Assembly (NCBI GenBank): GCA_032622095.1
Contig: CP136066.1
Span: 95,195,319 to 95,259,318 of the forward strand
Reading direction: 5' to 3'
Source of the DNA: Siphonodentalium dalli
Lineage: Eukaryota > Mollusca > Scaphopoda > Gadilida > Siphonodentaliidae
Length of the DNA stretch: 64,000 bases
This document shows positions 34,601-49,600 of the stretch, piece after piece. Within the stretch, counting starts at the first letter, position 1. Every line of letters starts with the position of its first letter. Under the pieces are notes generated by a model that had not been told where the DNA came from, did no database searches, and saw only the letters and a list, made by a program, of their open reading frames with translations. The position numbers and the translations under genes were made by a program.

Positions 34601-37600
34601 ACATTCGAAAATGGTTTCAACACACAAAATTATTTTATTGGAGAAATATAAAAAATGAACACATGTATAAGAACAAAGTTTATCTATTTCTTCATGTTAT
34701 ATTTTTTACACATTTACCCATTGTGAGTGCCTTGGTTACCTTTAAAGACATATTATGGGCTTGTTCAGGTGCCTTAAATTGTTAAGTTAGTATTCAGGCA
34801 GTATGCCAAATGGAGGAATGTAGCATTCTACTACATCGCCGAATATTTCAAGCAGATCGACCATACCACTCCATAGAACACATCATCTGAACAACGCTCA
34901 ATTGTAAATAGTTACTTCTCGATTTGGGACGCAACTATCAGCGATAAAGTAACGAAAATGATTTCGCCATCGAGAGTCACTGAATTTAATTTATATATAA
35001 CAATGGCGGTGTGTTTGTCAGTTTGGATTTAAGATTTGTAAAAATAGCTACTAAATAGATATTTTTCCATTTCTATTGGATCACTCGACTGGAGTGTTTA
35101 ATATCACTTTAAAAATTTAAGTTTGATGATGGCACTCAATGAGTAATATTATATCCATACAATTTGTGGATTTAATTTAAGGTAAATGTGATGGACATCA
35201 GTCCTGATTAGGGACTAAAATTTATATAGTTTATAAATACCTGCCTCCTCACAATTATACTGTAAAATAAGTAATAAATATCTCATCACTTTGAAAAAAA
35301 AAAAAATCCCTGAGAAACAAACTATTTTGTTTATCTGGCCTAATATTCATGACTAACAGCAACCACAAGCGCTCGTTGGTGCTTATACCTTATATAGCGA
35401 TCAGCCAAATTCTGGTGGCATGTACTTTTTTGTGTGAAATTGACATGTGACTTCCGGTTAGCAACTCTCTGGAGATTGTTCAATTGCGAAATTAGCAGTG
35501 GACCAACGAGATGAAAATTAAACTGTCAGCTTCACAACTTTCGAAGAATTCCCATGTGATTTTGGCATATCAGTTTCATTTAGACCAATTTTGTTAGTTA
35601 GCTTAATGAAAACCAGAGAAGAGGTAATGACACAGTTCACGACATCATTTACATCATGTTGGCTTTGCAGGCCAGAATCCAGACAATATTGCACAATCCA
35701 TGAAAATACTTGTCATGTCGTCTCCACCGAGGCCATTGCATGATGTTACATAAATTATTATTAGCGTTATGACACCGATAAAAAGAAAATTCAAGACACA
35801 GCTCCACAACATGTCAGGTACGATTCATATTATATGTGCTCATTACTTTGGTAAATGATTCACTTAAACCTTCTTGACAGTTGGAGGTGCACAATAAGTA
35901 ATATCAATATCGAACATGTTTCCTCAAAATAGCAGTAGCTCTTCTGTCATGATAATTTTATTTTTATTTTCATAGAAAACCAATGCAGAGATTTGAAATA
36001 CATCTCTGGTGTTTGTCTAATGCATTGATACTTACGTATTTTTGAAAGTATTCCATCTTCCATGAAATCCCCTTTAAATAACTCCATATAATGCTTGAAG
36101 CACCAAAATGCCTCAACCTACAAGAGATACATCAGTATTCTAGATGTATACCCATAAAAAATAAAAAGCAGCTGGGCCACATGACAACCAAATAAGGTGG
36201 CTTTATATGACCAGTGGCTTTTTTAGGAACGAAAAATTTGATTCTGGGAATAATCATTGAATGAAACTTTGCTTACAACTGTCTATGTTGTTAACACACC
36301 TAGTTTAATTTTATGAGACACCATTATAATCAGTAAATTCTAAGTGTATGAAGTTATCATCAATAAACCAAAATAATGGGGAATTCTAAGTGAATAAAAG
36401 GTCGCAGATGAGGTGGCTTTTTGGGACATTGGCTTTTTTTAAGAACAAAGGAGCAAATTCTGGCAAAAATATGACTCTGTTTGACGACGACATACGTGTT
36501 CCCCGAAACAAGGTGGCTTTTTAGGATGTTGGCTTTTTTTAAGAACAAAGAAGTCAAATTCAGGCAAAAATTTGACTCAATTTGATGATGACCTGGTGTT
36601 CTCAAAGGTGACATACACACCAAATATCAATAGATTCTTTTGAAGATTGCTCAAGTTATCAATTAGACAACAGATATTATGATTTATAAGTCAAACAAAG
36701 GCTCACAACTTCATCATAAATCATTGGACCATGACATTTCTAGTCAAGAAATTATGTTAAACAATGTTTAAGTTATCATCCGGACAACCCAAAAATTAAT
36801 TATGTGTGAGCTGAAAAAGGGACATATCTCCGCCACAACATATCGGGCCGTGACTATTTTCAGACTTGATCTGCGCTTTCTCAAATAAAAACCACATACC
36901 AAATATCAATAAATTCTGTTGAATATTGCTAATGTTATCATCCGGACAACCAAAAACAAAAATTTTGATTTCTATGTTGAATAGGGGCATAATCCGTAAC
37001 TCTCATCTGACCGTGAACAAATTCTAACTTGACTTGATCATTCTCCAATATCAGCAACATACCAAATCCCATGGAATTCTTATTAATATTGTTACAGTTA
37101 TGATCCAGAAAACCCGGATGAATGGATGCAAACACGCATGTACTGACGGACAGACATACTAATTATAATAGTTCTCCGAAAACTTTACGGGGGACAACAA
37201 AGGAAATAACTCCGGTAAAAAAGGGCAGACTGAACCCAAATTCAAACTTGACCAGTATTTTTATGTGCTTAATCACAAACTAAATTTGAAGCGAATAAGA
37301 TATTAATATGATGAGTTATCATGCATCCGGACAACAAAATAATCAGCAAATTCTAATTCGAAAAGGGGCATAACTCTGTCATAGATGGTTGGACAGAACC
37401 CAAATTTGAACTTGAACATTATTTTCATGCGATTAAAGGTACAGTTGGCCTTGGCGGTGGGTATCCTGTGAAAATATTTCCACCCGTCAAAAACCGCCAC
37501 AAACAGGAGGAACAACAAAATGTAGACAGACTTTGTCGGTATACAAATAAGAAATATCGCATAAACAGTATGTTATTGTCATATATTTGACCATTGTTAT

Positions 37601-40600
37601 GTAAACAAAAGCATAAAAAGTTACTTTTCTGGTGTTTGTTTATATTATGATGGTAAACATAAAGAGCATTCTTTGTTGGTGAATTCCTGATATGGAACGA
37701 ATAAAGAGCGTTTATGTCATTTGTGTGTGATTAGCCAGCAGCATCGTGCTGTCTTCTGTAAGACAATCAGGCTCTTGCTTAGGTGAAATATAGTAAATCT
37801 TTATGATAACATGCTGTTTACGCGATGGTCATGGTATATATGAACGAAACTGTATGCGTTTTAATGTTTTTCTGTTTACGGTGATTGGAACAAATATGAA
37901 TATTTTCGACAACTAAGGCCGCACGTGCCTTTAATCCACATACTAAATTCGAAAGCTATCGGATAATCATAAGTTGAGTTATCATCCGAACAAAACAATA
38001 ATAAGCAAATTCTTAGTAAACAAGACAGTCAATGACTGTGGGGTCGCTCACCAGACTGCAAATACTGATTAGACTGGGACTCCGGAGACCATAACAGTCA
38101 GAACTTTTCATAATCACTTTAAAAGAAGTAGAGCTAAACAGGATATGTGGCTAGAGAGGCTTCATGTATGTAGATCGGTGAATATCTACTTTTAAATTAC
38201 CAACTGTACACTACTGATCACCCCCCACCTCCAGCTCAACAGCTCAACATAGTCTTAGGTTGGAATTTCACAACCGACATCTCAAACTTTCTCAATTGTT
38301 GGAAATTTCCAATTTTGTATTTTAATGATTTTATAGACACAAAAGTGTTAAGTCCCCATAGCCCTGTCATTTCTTGAAAGGTTGACCTCATGTTAACAAA
38401 TCTGAATCTCAGTCACTAAAGGATCCTCCATACTATATGTAAGCTAAATAGTCCAACCTCTCTTGAGACTATAGAGACATACAGTTATGTCCCTGGTCCC
38501 ACCCTATTTAATCTGGTGACCCCATCTGAATAAATTTGAATCCCAGGCACCAAAGAACCCTTCATACTAATTATCAGTAAAATAGACCTGATGGTCTGTG
38601 TGAAGGAAGCATATTAAGAGGAAAACTGTCCTTTGCTTGGCCCCTAGTTGACCAGGTGACCCCATTTAAAACAAATGACCCCATTTGAACGAATCTGAAG
38701 GACCCTTCATACCAAATATGAACCAATTCAACCTGATGGTACATGAGAAGAAATCGTTTTTAAGAATTACTATGGAGGGCAAGAGTTATGGCCCTGGCTT
38801 CATAACCATTTGACAGAGTGACCTCATTTGAACAAATCTGAATGTGAGTCACTTAGAGAACATCCACACCAAATATGAACCCATTCAGTCTTATGATCTA
38901 GAGAAGATGTTCAAAGAATTGTTGACAGATGAATGGGCGGACAGACAGATGAACAGGTGACAGATGAGAAGTGATGACTATAGCTTCATCTCAGGTGAGC
39001 TTAAAAATTACATTTCATTGAACAAATCTGTAAATCCCCCCCCCCCCCAACACTGATGGGACATCCCTGCAAGAATATGACATACATGATTTATTTGAAT
39101 GCCTGACTATATTGGCTTAACAAAATTTACATGACCTTGAAAGAAAGTGCATTCTCTTTTTAATTATATGGGAGGCTCCCCATGGGAGACTCGCATATAT
39201 AAGAGAATGCACAAGCACAGGGTCTTCATTGCTCTCACCAGCACAACTCTGGTCATGAAATGGTTAATATTAATAGTAAAAATAAACTTTATCTGTCAAA
39301 CAGGTAATTTGTATCTGAGATAAACATAGGATAAAATTCCATTCATAAAGCCACTATCAGCTACCAGTATGTCTTGGAGAGCTGTTGACATGGAGTTAAT
39401 TAATGACTGCAAACATTTGCAGAGCAATACTAATGTATTGTGTTACTCCTACAGCTGTGATCAAAACAAGGATTTTAATGGGGTGAAGTAGGCAGAGATA
39501 ATATGGTATGGTACAGCATATGGTACAGACAGGAGGTGGGGTGGGGGGGGGGGGGGGGGGGTAGCTGTGATGTGTCTAAAAAAAAAATCAAAGATCAAAA
39601 TGCAAAAATGTAATTTTTGGTTTTTAGAGTTATGGCTCTGCCCCTATTTGACCCAGTGACCCAATTTGACAAAAATCTGAACACCAGTCACCCAAGGTCC
39701 CTCCGTACCAAATATAAGCTAAATCGGCCCAATGTTTCTTGAGAAGATGTCATTCTAAGAATTACTATGGAGGAATAGAGTTATGGCCCTGGTTTCTCAA
39801 CTAATCAACTTGGTAACCTCATTTGATCAAATCTGTACTCCAGTCACTCAAGAACCCTTCATACCAAATATAAGCTAAATCAGACCAATGGTTCTAGACA
39901 AGAAGTCGTTTTAAGAAATACTATGGAGGGAAAGAGTTATGGCCCTGGCTTCGCAACTATTTGACCCAGTGACCTCATTTGAACAAATCTGAATGGGAGT
40001 CACCTAGGGAACATCCACACCAAATATGAACCCATTCAGTCCAATGGAATCAGAGGAGAAGATGTTTAAAGAATTGTTGATGGATGGACGGATGATGGAC
40101 GGATGGACGGACGGATGGATGGACGGACGAGGAGTGATGACTAAAGCTCCACCGGAGACTTTGTCTCAGGTGAGCTAAAAAGGTATGCTCCGTCTGAAAT
40201 GGTTGGACCGAACCCAAATTTGAACTTGACCTGTATTTTAATGTGATTAATCCACATACTAAATTTGAAAGCTATAGGATATTCATATATTGAGTTATCA
40301 TTCGAATAACAAAAATAATCAGCAATTTCAAAGTCGAAAATGGGCATACATAACTCAGTCAGAAATGGTTGGACCAGACCCAAATTGTTTGGCCTTCATC
40401 CTATTATTCAGTCTCTATTTCATCTACATGTAATTAACTAGGTACCTCAGATTCAAAAACGACTAGGAACCTGGCAACAATGTCGTTCATTCCTTGTGCA
40501 TACCCAACTTCCTCGTGGAATGCAGCATACGTTATAAGGATATGGCGTAGCACTGTTAAGTTTGGGTTATAATCTCCCCTGAAACAAAATGGATAACCCA

Positions 40601-43600
40601 GTAAAAGTATTCATCATAATATTGTTAATGACTAGGATTGATTTTCATTATGTCAACATTTAAAGACACACTAGCAGAGTTACCTGGCATTAGCTGGTTA
40701 AAAGGTACCTAAACTTTTGATATGTTTTCTATCGGGTAACAAATATACACATAAGAATTGAATGAATAGTCCTGTTTTCTTTAACAATGCCACAGAGATG
40801 CCTAGGTTATATAAGTTTTGTAGAAATCGCAGACAAAACAGTTTTTATAAATTTTGGTGCCCATCGCCCGACTCCCATCCTTGACTCGGACAGCCCCACT
40901 ATGGTATCTTTAAACCACACTGTTTCATTCCATGCTACATGGGGATGAATATATATACTAGTAAGTTTGGTGGAAATCAGCAACAAAAACATTGTCAACA
41001 ATTTTGGTGCTAAATGAAAATAATTTTTGCCATTTTGACTACTTTTGCATTTGTAATTGGCAGCGCGAACCCTGATTTCAGGTGATCTTCAATGCGATGA
41101 ACTTCAATTGTTCCAAAATGAATGCACCGATTGAGTCAGATCGGTCGAGCAATTTTAGAGTCTATAACACACACACACACATACACACACACAGACAGAA
41201 GTTCCAAAATACAAAATAGATGCATTGGCACAGTGTTTTCGCAAAATTTCAGGAAGCCCTAGTCAAGGAAGGGTTAATTTAATGCCAACTTGGCTGGCAT
41301 GGCATACGTAACACTTTTGGGCCAGCGTGGACGCTACCTAAACTAGTACTTACTCAAAATAATGATAGTCTCTATCCGTCCTTGGCACATCTTTGTCAAC
41401 CATCCTGATGCTTGTCCTCAGCTCATTTACATTAATCTTCTGTCTATTTACAAATACCTTGAGAAAGTAGAGAGCAAAGATCATACAGAAAGAGAAATGG
41501 TTAGTGAGACGTATAACCCTTTCATGATGGGAGCTGCACGTTAAAGGTGCATACTCTTATAAATATAGGGAGCCTCGCATATAAAAGAGAATGAACTGGC
41601 TTACAAAGTCGAGGTAAATATTGTTAGGCCAATGTATTCTCTTATATTGTTGAGGCTCCATATAGGAGATTCACATATATAAGAGAATTCATTGGCACAG
41701 GGCTTTCTTAAAATTTCAGGAAGCCCCAGTCATGGAAAAGATGAAATAGATAGAAATAGTGATAATTCATAAGGGGAGTTGGGCCAGGTAAACAAGCCTT
41801 GAAATAGTGAGCCTGTCATTTGCAGAATGAGGTCCCCCAGAGGGTGAATTTAGTGATGCTATCCCGCATAGAGGGGTAGTGCGGAGTAGCATCACTAAAT
41901 TCACCCTCTGGGGACCTCATTCTGCAAATGACAGACACCCTATTTCAAGGCTTGCAGGTAAAACTTGTTTGAGTGGAGCAAAAAGTTGGTTTCACAACTT
42001 AGGTCCAACTCCCCAAGAGAATTATTTAATCATTGAAAAACTGATTGATTATTCTGTTTATTACACTCTTACTACCATTAAAATCATTAACCTTATAAAT
42101 AATATGTGATAAAATAGTCCCAGATCAGTTAATTGTCATGTGTTGAACACCGTGGATGAACATGTCATTTAAATATTTGTGGCATAACGATTTCGCATGA
42201 TCTCATTTCTCCACGTTTGAACCATAAATGGCCAAATATAACTTCTATCTCGCCCTCGCTCAATATTTATGGCATAAAGCTGTATGTCTGGAGGCAGAAG
42301 ATACTCAAATCATAACAAGTTTAAATATCTGGTAGATTCGTCCATATCCGTGTTGTGTGACATTTTGGCAGTCGCATATATATTCCAGTTCAAATCAAAC
42401 GATTTCATGTGAACAAAAATAGTTCCGACAAGGCGCAGAGTTAAGAGCTGTCAATACACGCATGCTGTCACATGTGATGTAATTCACCGACATGATTTAA
42501 CATGTCTGTTGAATACCTGTTACATTGCCCTGGCAAACACCTATGGATAATGTTGAAACGCCAATTAAGGAAAACATTTAATATAAAACTTTCTATAATT
42601 TTTATGACTAAAATGTTCAAGTGAACAAGAAATAAATTGATTTACTATAGAAACAGGATTTTAAATATGATGTGACATCGGAGTGATGGACAAGGCATCA
42701 GAGCTTGAGCAAATATCAAGTGTGCTTATAATATCAGCAAAATAGCCAATTTATCAAAGGTTAGTATAAAAACAAGTGAAAATCCAGGTATAAAATTAAC
42801 AAAGATGCACATGTTCAAAGCTATAAAAAATTCTAAAAGTGTCCCACTGCGCACTTCTCAACAACTTCCTCCCAAATGAGTTTTGTTTGTGCAAAATGTT
42901 GTTGCAGGCGACTGATTTAAAATTTTGACATGATTTTTTTAATTAAAACATTTGGGAATTTATATACATGTCAACTCATGTCACCAGGCGTTCGGCAGCA
43001 TAAGGTATTAAGTGTTAAAGAAAGGGATAAACCTGTGCTTGAATCTTCATGCAATCCACTTGCGTTTTCATTTCTTCTGATCGCAGCTCATCTGGCAGCT
43101 CCTCTGCATCTAGCAAGTGGTTCAGACGTAGTGGGCAATGAGCCGCCTCGTTAAGGTGATTCACTTCAGGCGTGGTCAGACGATCTGGAATTTCTGAACC
43201 ACAATGTCTTTGTCTATCATACTCTGGTCTCTCGTACCTGGCTACCACACCTTGTTCTAACATATCAGCTTAAATTTAATCAAAGTTAAATAATTCTTAG
43301 TGCACTTAACTCAATCTATATCACCTCCAATATTTAAAATAAAATTATAAGTTGAGAACTTATCTATCTTGAAGGAGATGTAATTTTTTTATATATTTTA
43401 AGTTCAAGTTGATTAAATAGGACCCCTAATTTTAGGATGTAAACGACCAAATTAATTGTATTGGTTTTTTTTGAGAGGGGGGTTACATTCAGAGGTCACC
43501 TGACTCACGTAATTGTGTTGACTACAGGTACTTGGTCAACCCGTTTAAAAGTTTTATGTCAAACATGTAGAATGAGAAACTTGTAGTGATGAGGAATAAT

Positions 43601-46600
43601 CCAATCTTCTGATAACTGAATGAAAAATCACTTGATAGTGTGGACATTGGGGCAACAATCAGGTCCAAACTGGATACAAATTGGTCAGTTTTAGCAATTG
43701 GTATAATTCGATTCAGGAGATTCCAAAGAACAGAATGAAAAGTCCACTGTTAAAAATCTGCCTTGGTGAAAATGTTTCATTCAAGATGACATCCAAAATA
43801 GCCGCTTAAAGTAGAAGTGTAAATTATCTTGCAGAACAACAGCATATGACACATGAGTATTATCTAAATGTAAGCATAGGATATCGCATGAAGTGCGCGA
43901 AGAAGTCCAATTACTTCTTGTATAGTTTATGGTGGATATGGCACGGGGCCTACCATCAAAGATCATGAACACAGGAGAAGGGTTGGGAATACATGTACAG
44001 ACATCTCAATCAGGAAACTATGGAGGCCCACAACAACCAGCAAATATTTTTATCAAATTGGAGAAACAAGATGCAGTTCATTTATTTGTTGGGTGGCGTG
44101 CTTGGCGCTAAGGGTCATACCATTTGCAGAAGCACAGATGACACGGACACAATGATAGTTAAATGGGCAATTGAACATGCATCCAATGGACGTGAGGTTA
44201 GAGTCATTGTGGATGTTCCTGATATTGTTGTTCTGTTGGTGTATCATTTGAGATAAGACATGGCCAATATTTTTCTACAATCAGAAGCGAGGCGCTCCTC
44301 ATGGAGATCAGAGAGCTGGTGTCACAGTTTGGGAAGGTGAAGCAAGCGCACATTCTTTCTATACTTCTACCTGGAGCAGTTGCTACACCACATCGGCGAC
44401 ATTTGGACATGGAAAAACAAATCTGTTGAAACATGTAGCTTGAGTTCAGTACAAGCCTTGGCATCAACAATTGAGAATGTTACAGCAATAGGGGACAAGA
44501 TTGGCATTGCTGGTGCACAACTTTTCCAAATACAATATGGCAGGAAGACATCATATACAGTAATGCCCTAATTAATCGACTTCTTAATCACAGCAGAACC
44601 CCGAGAGCTTTCCAATGAATGGCAACAAGCCATATTTCCGACTAAATCCTGAAAAGTTACCCATAATTCTGCTGTGATTAAGAAGTCGATTAATTAGGGC
44701 ATTACTGCACCTTGAGGCACACTACATTCATGGACATGGTCTCAACTAGTCCAACATCAATTGAGCCTCAAAAGTTGTCACCAACTGAATGTGCTGCTCA
44801 TTTTCACAGCTTTAAGGTGCATTTTCAAGTTGTCATATAGATCTCACTGAAATTTGATGTGCTAGATCCCAAGAAATGGCGCTGAAAATTAAACTGAAGT
44901 GAACCCGTTCCAATTATGATAGATCTGGAAGCAGCCCCAGATTGCCTTCTCAAATGCGTGCGATGTCGATGTACGGTAAGCTAAGAAGCAAATCACCATG
45001 CAGCACACATATATGTTCTTGTCGCAAGAATGGCCTTCATCATAAATTCCTTTCTTTTCAGGAATAATGGTCAATTAGTTGCTCAATGTGCATGAGTTTG
45101 ATTCAGAGTGGATTGTTGGGGAATAAAAAAGAGAATTGGAGTTTCACAATTTTTGATCACCAGATAGGATGTCATATAATGCAAGAAACGAGGTTAGAAA
45201 ATTGGGGTATGCATTTTTTATGCCAGCAACATAATACAAACACCGCCTCCATTACATTGGCAGGCTGGAAAGTGGTAGTCACATGACTTACAAATTTATT
45301 ATGTTGTATCTATGCAATCTAACCTGATCATGAGACCAAAAATTTCCAAGAGAGATGATAAAATTTACTTAAAAGTCAAAGGTAAGACAATATGCAAAAA
45401 CAAGCTCTGAAGAGCCTTTGACTGACTATAAAACAAATGACATATAATTTAAAAACACAATAACATCAATATTAAACATTTTTAAATTAAGTTATCCTGC
45501 AGTTTAAAAACATAGTCGTATAAGAGCGACGTATTTTATCCCAAAGGGTTAAACAGATGCGGAGATTTAAACCAGAAACTTTTAGAAATGCAAACATGTT
45601 CGGTAGCGAAATATTTCACCGATAGATCACTACGCTACCAATACGCCATACCGCATGGAATTCCAAAGAAGTAAGCAATAAAATAAAGCGACAAAGTATT
45701 TGGACAAATTGACAACATAATCATGAATCGCGAGAGTTTGGGAAAAATGTTAATTAGGCCACGAAGCGATTGGGATAACTCTTGAGCAGGAATTGGGAGA
45801 ACTATATTTTTACACGTAGGGGTGAGCGGCGCAGTCGGTGTAAACTTTCTTTCCAACTTATCGATCGAAGAAGACGGTCAACAATTTTTGAAAACCCTCC
45901 CTCCCTCCCATTTTCCGTTGTTGTTGGAGAGCACACAGGGTTGATGTCTTTGCCCCCCCCCCCCCCCCCCCCCCCCCCTTTCGGGGTTTGTTTTTGCTGG
46001 CGGCGGTTATTGCGTCTCAAAAATTGTTAATTGTTTTTATTATTATTCATGTATCGGCTTCCTGTAATTATGTTTTGCTAAACAGGTAGCTAAAACCGCA
46101 TTCCATTGTTTGTCTTTATTTTAACCCTGTGGGATAAATACCTATTGTTAAAAGTTACATTCAGGTTATCATGTAGTTAAAATAGCTATTAAATATTTAT
46201 TAAAAAACACCAAGAACATCAGTATAATTTTGTTTATCACTAACAGTATGAAGGGACATAATTTTGCTTGAATTTAATATTGATAAGGATTTGGAATGCT
46301 TTTCAACGGGCCAGACAAAATGATAATCTCCTGTATTATTAATAATTTAAATTTAAACAGACATCGCCTGATTAAACCCCACAATTATGTACACACAATT
46401 TGCTAAGATGTATCTCAAAACATACCTACGCAGAAGATTTCCGAACAAATTTGTTGATATATTACTGAAAATACACGTGCTTTATTTCTTATATTTTTTG
46501 ATAAATTTGAGATCGTTTCTTCCAAAGGCGTGTTAATTTTTTTGTCACTGGTCGCATAAAAATTACAACTGTAGATCCAGGAAGAAAATCTAGAGCTGCC

Positions 46601-49600
46601 GTGGCTCTGAAACATTTATGTTTATGGATTTACCTAATTTCAATGATTAATATGAAGAGAAAGCAGTGTGTGAAGTTTGTAATTAGTCTTTTGTTAAGAT
46701 AATGCAATATACCTTTTCTGGACATTCCATTTACGATTTTGGAAATCCGATTAACACAAATGGCTGTCTTTGATCGCAACCCGATCATCATGTTCAATGT
46801 TGTATTTTTAATGACTTCAATGCATCTGTCTGGGACATATAATGCTCAAAGAAATGTAGTGCAGGTATTTATCAACCTATTTCAATATCGTGAAAAATTT
46901 AACCGCGAATATTATTACTAGTACCGGTAGGTGTATTTTGGAGCGCAAACTGCCATGTGGCTTTAAAACAAGAGTGTTTTCAATCGATCCAACATTATTT
47001 TACTTACTGTCAGGTTCAGAGCTCAGCACTAACAGTGTCTTCCATCGAGACTTCATCTCGTGATATCTTACGATATTTTCAAGCAACATAACTTCCCTCT
47101 CCCTGAAAAATAAAATGGAGATCAATTAATGGTTATTGTACGGTCAACGTGTATTTATGGGTATATCTTCAGACCCCTTGTTCCAATGAAGGTTGCAGTC
47201 AAGATTGATTATAGCATTACTGTCATTTACAGAATGAGGTCCCCCAAAGGGTGAATTTAGTGATGCTATCCCACATAGCGGGCTAGCATCACTAAATTCA
47301 ACCTCTGGGAACCTCATTCTGCTTAGGCCTCATCTTCTCTGGAAAGTTTATTTTTTATCAAATTGCTATGCAAACTTCTTCACATAGATTCTATTTCCTT
47401 TTTAGTTTAGTTTCTCTATATCTCCAAATTGCCAGATGACATAATCAAGGTTCCCAATGGGTGTACATCACAATATGCACCATTTGGGAACTTCAATTTG
47501 AGTCTATGTCTCCCATAGCATATGAGGCCATGCAGAATGAGGTACACAGAGGGTGATTTTGGTGGCACAGCGGGCAAGCATCACCAAATTCACCCTCTAG
47601 GCACCTCATTCTGCAAATGACAGGCACACTAAACTCAGGCTTGCTATCAAGAAAAGTTTCTATCAATTAATATAACTTTTATTTAGAATTTCTGATCACA
47701 TCCGCTAGTCAGTTTCAGGGACTATTTTTAGACCAGAAATCCACGAGAATCACCACCAAAATCAACCCAAGAAGGACAACTCTATCTTGTTGGAAAAATG
47801 CATGTCAACTATAGATTTATAACTATCTTAAATAGCTATTTGTTGTCTTGAAATCGGGATTGATAAAAATTAAGTTGTTGTTGTAATTGTGGCCCAGAAG
47901 AGATAGACCATCTTTAACACCTCTGTACAATTGATCGCAGAGATTGGTGAAAAACTAGTGAACTCAGATTGGTTGTTAGGAAACTTATAATAAAGACTGT
48001 ATGATAATAGTAAAATATGATGTATGTGAGTGATAACAAGACAGCCAATGACTGTGGGTCACTCACCAGACTGTAAAGACTGAGAAGACGGGGACTCTGA
48101 AGACTACAAGAGTCAGTACTTGACAAAATCACTTAAGACAAGTAGTTCTAAACATGGACATTGCTGGAAGTTCTCAGATGAGCAGGGCTCTTCACCTTGA
48201 AATTTCTAATTGCACACCACTGACAAATCTCCAACCTCTTACCTTTTAAAGAAGACAACCATACCACAGTACTTACTAAGTTCACAAAAATCCTTTTGTA
48301 CATCCCTCTTAGCTTGAATTTTACGACTGGTACAAGTACTTCAAGCTCTCAAACGTTTGAAAATTACCAACCTGACACCCCCCATAAAGTTAAAATTTGT
48401 GGCCAATTCAGTCCAACAGTTTAACCTGAAGTAGGAACATATTTAAGATGGTTTAAAAACATACATGTTGGAAAATCAAACCAAACTATGAGAACAATTC
48501 TAACCTATTTTTGGTGTGAACATCTAATCTACAACTAATGTAGTATCAGGCATGACATTTTCAACTGTTTAAATTTTGATCAAAGTAGGGGGTAAAATCT
48601 CCACCCCTCTACACTCCCTCCCCATTGCCTCAAACATTGCCCCAAACATTGCCCCCACCCAGGCTGCCTGGAAATCAATATTATTATACCAGTACCAAAC
48701 AGCATAGAGGAGAGTTAAATCTCTGCCCCTATTAGAACAAATGTGAATCCCCATCTATGAGATCGATTCATCTAGTAATATCAATATACCCCCCAATATC
48801 CAATATACCCCCAATTTTTCTTTGAAAAATCAGGGTATGATTTCACCTGGATAAGTGGTGGTTAAGTAAATAATATTGGAACAGCCGAGTCTGTATTTAG
48901 TGTGTCTGACCTTTGCAGGTGAATGTAATGACACTATTCTGCAAGGTGGACTAGCATCACCGAATTCACCCTCTGGGGACCTCATTTCCTAAAAATGACC
49001 CAATTTGAACATGTCTGAACCCCGGTCACCCAAGACCCCTCCATACTAATATAAGCTAAGACCCCTCCATACTAATATAAGCTATATAGGCCCAATGGTT
49101 CTTGAGAAAAAATTGATTTAAGAATTACTATGGAGGGAAAGAGTTATGGCCCTGGCTTTGCACCTATTTGATCTGATGAACTTATTTGAACTAATCTGAT
49201 TGTGAGACACCTAGGGAACATGCACACTGAAATATATAAACACATTCTGTCTTCAATATGGAGAAGAAAACAATTATTGATAGACGGATGGATAGACATC
49301 CCAACAGGCAGACGGATGGAAGCCTGACAGACAGAAGACCAATTCAATCCAATATATACCCCCTAATTTTTCTTTGAAAAATCAGGGTATGATTTCATCT
49401 GGATAAGTGGTGGTTAAGAAAATAATATGAAACCGCCAAGCCTGAATTTAGTGTGTCTGATATTTGCAGAATGAGGTCCCCAAAAGGTGAATTTAATGAC
49501 ACTATTCCGCAAGGCGGGCTAGCTGCTAGCATCACCAAATTCATCCTCAGTCTGATTAGGCCTCAACGGCCAATAAAAACCTAGGAAAAGATTGAAGTTC

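Noticed and set aside
43015-43263. 82-codon ORF starting at the ATG at 43263 as an independent gene
   Set aside because: The ATG lies in intron sequence; the coding part is exon d of the TBC gene, bounded by splice sites with matching phases.
45782-46030. Proline-rich / glycine-rich small proteins
   Set aside because: Produced only by the C26 homopolymer.
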